DNA of 64,000 nt from Dactylorhiza incarnata. Its lineage: Eukaryota > Streptophyta > Magnoliopsida > Asparagales > Orchidaceae. Position numbers and translations under genes: made by a program. The notes below the pieces were generated by a model, which worked only from the letters and a program-made list of their open reading frames with translations, had not been told where the DNA came from and searched no databases. Location: positions 248,001 to 312,000 of the forward strand of contig JAWHQI010000259.1 in assembly GCA_033032865.1 (NCBI GenBank), given 5' to 3'. Of this stretch, positions 57,690-64,000 are shown piece after piece; position 1 is the first letter of the stretch; the number at the start of each line of letters is the position of its first letter.

Positions 57690-58870
57690 AAATTAGATTA
57701 CATATATCAATCATGCCCAACTTGTTACATAAGTATTGAGTTCTCCTCCCATTAAGAGGTTTGGTGAGGAGGTTGGCAACTTGATCTTCAGATTTAATTA
57801 ATGGAGTGAGAATCTTTTTTGAAAGAACCACATCTGTGACAAAAGGACAATCTACTTCAATATAGAAGCATTCGTGAAAAATAGGATTGATGGCAATGAA
57901 TATAGAAGCACGATTGTCACAATATAGAGGAATTGTCGTTGGAGTAGAGTGCCCAAATTTTTCTAGAAGAGACTTGACCCAAAGGAACTCACAAGTCCTT
58001 GGGCCATTGCTCTATATTCTGCTTCTGCACTAGATCTTGCAACTAAGTTTTGCTTCTTGCTACGCCCTGTGACAAGATTTCTGCCAACAAGAGTACAAAA
58101 TCCAGGCGTGGATTTTCTGTCAAGTCAGTAGCTAGCGTAATTAGCATCAGAATATCCAGTGATATCAACATGACCATTCGTGTAGTACTTTTACTGGAGA
58201 TCCTTTTAAAAATGAAGAAGTTGGAGTATAGTATCACAATGACATTTTTTGGGTTTGTCCATAGATTTACTGATCATTTCGACAACAAATGATATGTCAA
58301 GCTGAATAACGGTTAAGTATATTAACTATCCTACCAATCTTCTGTATTGTTTGTTGTCGATGAATTCTTCTAAATTAGCTTCCCACAAGGAGTTGGTTTT
58401 TGATCCATTGGAGAGGACACAAGTTTTGCCCCTTTAATCTTATTTCCTCGGGAAGGTCTAAGACACTCTCTATGGCTCAAAGCAATACCATATTTTTTGT
58501 GTGCCACCTCAATTCCCAGAAAGTAGCGGAGTTTGCCTAGATCCTTAGTTACAAAGTGTTTGGTAAGGTGCTCCTTTGTAGCCTGTATTCCTATCAAGTC
58601 ACTGCCAGAAAGCACAATATCATCCACATATCCTATCAGAATAACACTGCCAATTGTGTAGACTGTCACGATCATTGAGTGGTCTCAGAGTGAGCGTCTG
58701 AACCCAAACTGGATCAAGACATGAGAGAATTTGTCAAAATAAGCGCGTGGACTCTGTTTTAAACCATAATTGGATTTGTTCAACTTGCAGACTTTCTTAG
58801 AAGACTCCCCTGAGCAACAAACCCTGGTGGTTGATCCATGTAGATAGGTTTAAGGTGCTCCCCCATAGAG
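57690..58870 (-). pseudogene. Copia RT and RNase H fragment
   Basis: The minus strand keeps RT (58675-58370: VILIGYVDDIVLSGSD, KDLGKLRYFLGIEVAHKKYG) and RNase H relics (57690-58280). Gag, protease and integrase are missing. It adjoins another copia element at about 58890 in the same orientation. Confidence 0.8.
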
Positions 58871-58892
58871 AAAAATATTCTTTATATCAAGT

Positions 58893-59030
58893 ACAAGTCG
58901 AGCAAGTAAAAGTTTTATTATAGTGCCCTAACTCAAGGGCAAACATACATATGTAAGATACAAAACACGTGACATATCACGTGGAATGTGTAGCGGTAAA
59001 ATAACAAATTAGAAATAAAATACGCATATT
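58893..59030 (-). repeat. Probable 3' LTR of the next copia element
   Basis: On the minus strand the tract AACTTAAGGGGGAGAG precedes TTGAATATGCG, the likely LTR start. The far end is not defined by a partner, so the left limit is a guess. Confidence 0.5.
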
Positions 59031-61785
59031 CAACTCTCCCCCTTAAGTTGGGAGTATATATCAATCATTCCCAACTTGACCGTATCATCCATAAAGTTGT
59101 CATGGCTTAATCCTTTGGTGAAGACGTCAGACAGTTGATCATGAGAATTCACGAAAGGTGTACAAATATTTCCCTTGTCTAGGTGATCTTTGATGAAATG
59201 TCTGTCAACTTCAACATGCTTCATCCTATCATGTTGAACCGGATTGCGAGCAATATTGATGACAGCTTTGTTGTCGCAATAGATAGTAACAGGTTTGTTC
59301 ACGTGGAGTCCCATATCCTGGAGAATTCTCTTCAACCACAACCCCTCACATATTCTTTGTGTCATAGCCCTATATTCCGCTTCGGCACTTGAGCGAGCAA
59401 CAACATTTTGCTTCTTGCTCTTCCAAGGTACTAGATTTTCACCCACAAATGAGCAATACCCGGTAGTAGATTTTCTATCGTCTTGGCTACCAGCCCAATC
59501 AGCATCTGTAAACACTTCAATTTTTAAAGATTGGTTTGCAGATAACAGAATCCCACATCATCGAGACTTCTTGAGGTATCTCAATACCCGATATGCAACC
59601 TACTGATGGTGAATTGTGGGAGAGTGCATGAATCTACTTAGAACACCCACAACATACATAATATCAGTGCGAGTATGAGATAAGTATATGAGTCTTCCAA
59701 CCAATCGTTGGTACCTTGAGATTTCAACTTTCTTCCTTCTAGTATCAACGTCAATCTTGTGATTAGCCTCAATAGGTGTATCCACGAGAGCACACCCAAG
59801 CATACCAGTTTTCTCCAGACGATCAAGGGTATACTTTCTCTGAGAGATGAAGATCCCCTGCTGAGACCTTACTACTTCAATCCCCAAAAAGTATTTCAAC
59901 TTTCCCAGATCTTTGACTTCAAATTCTTTGCCCAATTGTTCTTTAAAGTGCATGATTTCCTCCAGGTCATCTCCCGTAATGATGATATCATCCACGTATA
60001 CAATGAGTATCGATATTTGAGTTCCTCTCCTCTTGACAAAGAGAATATGATTAACCTGTCCTTGAGTATAACCAAGTTGTAGCATGGTTTTGTTAAACCA
60101 TCCAAACCAGGCTCTAGGGGTTTGTTTCAGGCCATATAGGGATTTTTGCAGACGACAGACCTTTCCATTGGACCCTCCTTTGGTAAAGCCAGGTGGGATA
60201 GTCATTTCAGATCACCATGCAAGAAGGCATTTTTGACATCAAGCTGTTGTAACTCCCACCCAAGACATGCAACACAAGAGAGGATCACACGAATAGAATT
60301 CATCTTTGCAACAGGGGCAAAGGTTTCTTGGTAGTCGATTCTTTGGGTTTGGGTATACCCTTGAGTGACCAAGCACGCTTTATACCGCTCCACACCATCT
60401 TGCTACTGCTTAACAAAGAACATCCAGCGTGATCCAACTGTTCGCTTCCCAGGGGGAAGACTCGCAAGTTGCCATGTTCCATTTTTTTTTCCAATGCACA
60501 CATCTCTTCTTCCATAGCCAGTTTCCACTCAGGTATCTGAATAGCCTCCTGCCAGGTCTTAGGAATCACAATAGAGGAAAGAGATGGGATAAAAGCTCAA
60601 TGCACTGAGCATGAGAGAGGTGATGGTAAGAAATGTAATTGACAATGGGGTGTTTGGTGCCACCAGTATTACCTTTAAGAAGAGCGAGGGGAACATGGAG
60701 GTCATCATTCGAATCTAGAGCAGAAGCGGGCACCGACACTGGTGGGACATCCGCGGACGGTACTTTCTCAGCGGTACGAGGTCTGCGAGAGTATGTATCT
60801 AAATAGGAGGAATAAGAGTGGGAGGATTCGAAGCAGTACTGGGAGAAATAGGAGCAGGTGTAGGAGGAATATGAGGAGAAGCAACTATTGTAAGAGAGTC
60901 GAGGGTCCCGTCACTATTACTACTCGTCTCCTCCTAACGAGGACAAAAATATGACTCCCCCTCACGAAAAGTAACATCAACAATGCAGTAGAAGCGACTT
61001 GTAGGAGGGTGATAACACCTATAATCTTTGGTGGTAGGAGAGTAACCAACAAAAACACATTTAAGAGAGCGAGCGTCCAATTTATCGCAATGCGGGCTAT
61101 GAACATGAACAAAGCAAACAGAACCAAAGATGCGAGGAGAGATGTGAGAGGTGTGGACAACGTGTTTCTGGGATAAACGGGAAAGGGGCGTATCGTATTG
61201 AAGGGAGCGCGACGGTAGACGATTAATGAGATGAGCTGCAGTCAAAACCGCATCACCCCAATAAGACTTGGGAAGGTGCATGACAATTAACAAACACCGA
61301 GCAACCTCCAGTAAGTGCCTATTTTTTCGTTCGGCCACACCATTTTGAGTAGAAGTGTGGACACTGGTGGTTTGGTGAAGAATGCCATGTTCGGCAAGAT
61401 AGGAATCAAACGCTCCCCGATCATCATACTCCCCACCATTATCACTACGAAGCACACGAATTGTGTCATTAAACTGTGTGATAACCATTTGATGAAAGGA
61501 ACGGAAGCAAGTAAACGCGTCACTCTTCCGTTTTAACAAATACAACCAAGTAGTACGAGAATAACAATCAATAAAGGTGATAAACCATTTATAGCCAGAT
61601 AAAGATAACACTAGGGAGGGACCCCAAACATCAGAATGAATTACATCAAACGGACAGTGGTGCAAACCCGACGGTGGAGGGGGGAGAGCTGATCGGGAAA
61701 AGAGCGGGGAAGGGGGAAAAGAAGGAGAGAGAGAGGGGAAATTTAGAATTAGAGAGGAGAGACTCAAATTCATCTGGCATGTCAT
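59030..61785 (-). pseudogene. Copia pol: integrase, RT, RNase H
   Basis: Integrase (61785-60934) shows FDVIHSDVWGPS, RSDNGGEYDDRGAF and NGVAERKNRHLLEVARCLL. RT (60569-59600) has RIDYQETFAPVAKMNS, QQLDVKNAFLHGDL and ILIVYVDDIIITGD, in several frames. RNase H (59515-59030) is intact: FTDADWAGSQDDRKSTTGY, RSSAEAEYRAM and LSDVFTKGL. Gag and the 5' LTR are missing; the element is cut near 61785 where chromovirus LTR sequence begins. Confidence 0.87.
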
Positions 61786-61789
61786 TCAA

Positions 61790-61945
61790 GGTACAAGCGC
61801 TGCCCCTTTATAGTATCAGGGGGTGGTTAATACGAGGAAATAACATGAATAGAAGAACCAAAACAGGAAATAACAAGAATAGGAAATAACCAAAATAGGA
61901 AATGACATAATAGGAAATAAATAACAGGATTTAAATGTTGTGACA
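61790..61945 (-). repeat. Partial 3' LTR of a chromovirus
   Basis: The minus strand starts TGTCACAACATTTAAATCC after the coding end. The LTR holds repeats of AGGAAATAA/AGGAAATAAC and is cut on the left by the copia element. Confidence 0.5.
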
Positions 61946-61950
61946 GCCAT

Positions 61951-63335
61951 CTAAATCGCAATCTGCTCTGCGGGCTGCGTGGTGCCGCCCGGTATAGGTG
62001 CTCGGCGCATGTAGACACGCCATGGTGGCTCGGCATCGTGTAGTTTCGTAACAATGCCGCAGTCTGGAAAATGTGTCTTGTCCTCAAGACAGTAGTCGGC
62101 GAACTGGCGGCGAAATTCGTCTCGGGGAAGCCATGTCGCGTTCGAGTCGGGTCGGCCGGTCCAAGCAACCAGGATCTCCTCAGATGTATGGTCCCCCGGG
62201 GTGCGGTGTCTGCGGTCGAGAATCGCGGCTGGATAGTAGGGCGCCTCTCCCGCAAGATCGAGGTCGGCCGGAATGTGATCCGTGGTGGTGTGCTCGCCCA
62301 CCACGCGCCGAAGCTGTGAGACATGGAAGACCGGGTGGATACGACTCCCGTCCGGTAGGCGACCGCCTCTATGCGGGCGATGATCTCGAAGGGTCAGAAT
62401 AATCGTGGTGCCAGTTTCGGACAAGGTCGGCGGGCCACCGAGAGCTGTCGGTAGGGGTGGAGTTTGATGAAGACCTTCTCCCCTACCTCGAAGGTGAGGT
62501 CCCGTCGTTTCCTGTTGGCGAAGGAAATCATCTTCTGTTGTGCCCGCTAGAGGTGGTGCTTCAAGTGATCCAACATGGTGTCTCTGTCGCGGAGAGCGGA
62601 AGCCAAACTTTCCACCTGACATTCACCTGGAAGGTGGCGGACGATAGACGGAGGCGGGCGACCATAAACGGCCTCGAATGGTGTAGTTCCGGCGGCCTGG
62701 TGGTAGGCAGTATTGTAAGAATACTCAGCCCACCCTAGCCATTTGGCCCAGCCGCGAGGTTGCTCGCCTACGAAGCAGCGGAGATAAGTCTCCAAACACC
62801 GGTTGAGGACTTCCGACTGACCGTCAGTCTGCGGATGGTGTGCCGTGCTCATTCGTAGACGAGTGCCCTGAAGTCGGAACATTGTAGTCCAGAAGGTACT
62901 CAGAAAAAGTGGGTCGCGGTCGCTGACGATCGACTTGGGAAACCCATGGAGACGCACAACCCCCTGGATGAAGTTGTCGGCGATGGAGGCTGCAGTGTAT
63001 GGGTGGCAAAGAGGGATGAAATGGCCATACTTCTAGAGTCGATCCACCACGACTAAGATGCAGTCGTATCCCTGAGAGCGGGGCAGCCTCATGATGAAAT
63101 CCATGGCGATGTCGTCCCAAATGCGGTCGGGAATCGGAAGGGGCTGCAGGAGGCCGCCCGGAAACATGGCCTCATATTTGGCGTTCTGGCAGACGAGACA
63201 GGCGGCGACGAAGGCCTTGACCTGTTTAAACATGTGAGGCCAGTAGAGGGAGGCGGCGATCCGTCGATACGTCCGATAGGCTCCGACGTGGCCTCCCGTC
63301 GGAGTTTCATGGAACTCAGCCATCAGTCATGGAAT
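61951..63335 (-). pseudogene. Chromovirus integrase and chromodomain
   Basis: The integrase N-terminal half (63323-63033: TPTGGHVGAYRTYRRIAASL, ACLVCQNAK, MDFIMRLPRSQG) ends at an amber codon (63035-63033). It continues in the same frame to a second amber at 62549-62547 (HPQTDGQSEVLNRCLETYLR, WAEYSYNTAYHQAAGTTPF). After a frameshift near 62390 the frame shows HPVFHVSQLRR and a chromodomain (EEILVAWTGRPDSNATWLPR). RT and RNase H are missing to the right of about 63340. Confidence 0.87.
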
Positions 63336-63340
63336 GTGAT

Positions 63341-63800
63341 GTAGGACACGCCGGATAGCGCACAATTAACTCGCACGCGTGAGTGAAGCATTTACTCAAA
63401 CACGTCACATGCAACCAACGAGGCTACTATAGCTTGTCACTACCACATGCAAAATCAAACCTAACGATGAGATTAACTAACGCAAAATTTAGCGTAGAGA
63501 TTTCGTCCGGATTTGGACAAATTCCCAACAAAATTAAATAACCGGACGCGTTTTCCCTTCCGACCAATTGGTTGGAGAGCGGCGACGAACTAGACTTGCC
63601 TCGATTTATGTTCGCTCTTTCCGATCGTACACCACCCAATCATTCACGCACAAGATAACAAAATATAGAGACGAATCACACAAGAGGGGAGTAGAGAAAA
63701 CGATACCCCAAGTGAGAGATCTCGCGAAATGGAACGGAAGCGCCCAGGAGGGTTTGAATCAGCGACACAGGCGGTCGTGCCGGATCTGGGCTGGGGCGGA
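63341..63800. other. Unassigned sequence at the window edge
   Basis: It has no recognised coding domain. The junction with the chromovirus integrase at about 63340 is abrupt, so another insertion or deletion ends here. There is no PP2C exon. Confidence 0.35.
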
Positions 63801-63810
63801 GTTGTCGGTG

Positions 63811-64000
63811 CCGCACCGAGCGGAGGCGGAGGTGGCTGGCGTCGCACCGGGCGGAGATGGGGTAGTCGGCGTCGCCTGAGCGGAGGCGGAGGTGGATGGC
63901 GTCGCACCGACGGAGGCTGGGAGGTCGGCGTCGCACCGAGCGGAAGAGGGACTGCCGGCGTCGCACCGGGAGGAGGGCGGAAGGGGGCCGGCGTCACACC
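63811..64000. repeat. 30-bp minisatellite
   Basis: Units starting GTCGCACCG recur at about 63841, 63871, 63901, 63930, 63960 and 63991, with variable GGAGG-rich filling. The period of 30 is a multiple of three. On the minus strand it gives a Pro/Arg-rich 10-residue repeat in an open frame (63997-63644). It runs off the window. Confidence 0.75.

Noticed and set aside
56359..64000. Last PP2C exon(s) within the window
   Set aside because: I looked for codons of VWDVLSN and following family motifs on the + strand and did not find them; they should lie beyond the edge.
1..64000. tRNA, rRNA or other RNA genes
   Set aside because: No cloverleaf or rRNA segment was recognised; the tRNA-like TGGTATCAGAG words are primer-binding sites next to LTRs.

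Overview
The window is nuclear DNA of a flowering plant, probably a eudicot. It has plant-type GT-AG introns, a plant clade-E-type protein phosphatase 2C, plant Ty1/copia elements including Sirevirus-type ones, Ty3/gypsy chromoviruses and RTE-type LINEs. There is no bacterial or organellar gene organisation. The species cannot be named from the sequence.

Only one host gene is convincing: a PP2C-family Ser/Thr phosphatase on the + strand. Its first four coding exons are 21094-21363, 35683-36066, 36157-36274 and 56135-56358. They join in frame to 332 codons with no stop or frameshift. The final catalytic segment after the ATDG motif is not seen before base 64000, so the gene runs off the right edge. 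Introns 1, 3 and 4 are 14.3 kb, 19.9 kb and more than 7.6 kb because they are packed with transposons. Intron 2 is 90 bp.

Layout. 1-1.2 kb: LTR-type DNA of a Sirevirus-like copia. 1.2-4.95 kb and 17.07-18.44 kb: the 3' half of an outer Sirevirus (+), whose 3' LTR was split by a complete inner Sirevirus (-) at 4955-17069 with a perfect CCCTA target duplication. The inner element has gag, an intact pol, and an env-like third gene preceded by its own TATA box and tandem repeat array. 18.4-19.2 kb: probable gypsy LTR. 19.2-21.1 kb: PP2C upstream region. Intron 1: a Pack-MULE-like element, a shrunken chromovirus (gag, protease and chromodomain only) carrying an 88-bp RTE tail, a chromovirus 3' fragment, an RTE LINE and a hAT-like element, the last two both inside one gypsy reverse transcriptase. 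Intron 3: an old RTE tail, a second RTE LINE split by a complete CRM-like gypsy (5-bp target duplication ATTAC), a decayed short-LTR copia, a GCGGTT-rich repeat, a copia RNase H scrap, and a fairly well preserved copia with one LTR. Intron 4: two copia fragments, a chromovirus fragment and a 30-bp minisatellite at the edge.

How the parts relate. Splice sites, phases and catalytic residues of the phosphatase are kept despite more than 40 kb of insertions, so the gene was plausibly under selection during the expansion. Most elements inside the introns lie antisense to it. Several insertion events can be proven from the sequence alone, by target duplications or by an interrupted reading frame that closes when the insert is removed.

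The strongest candidate for something under-described is the pol/env spacer of the inner Sirevirus (9407-9824). It has the same arrangement as the LTR promoter: a TCGACG array, about 125 bp, then TATAAATAG. This suggests separate transcription of the env-like gene.
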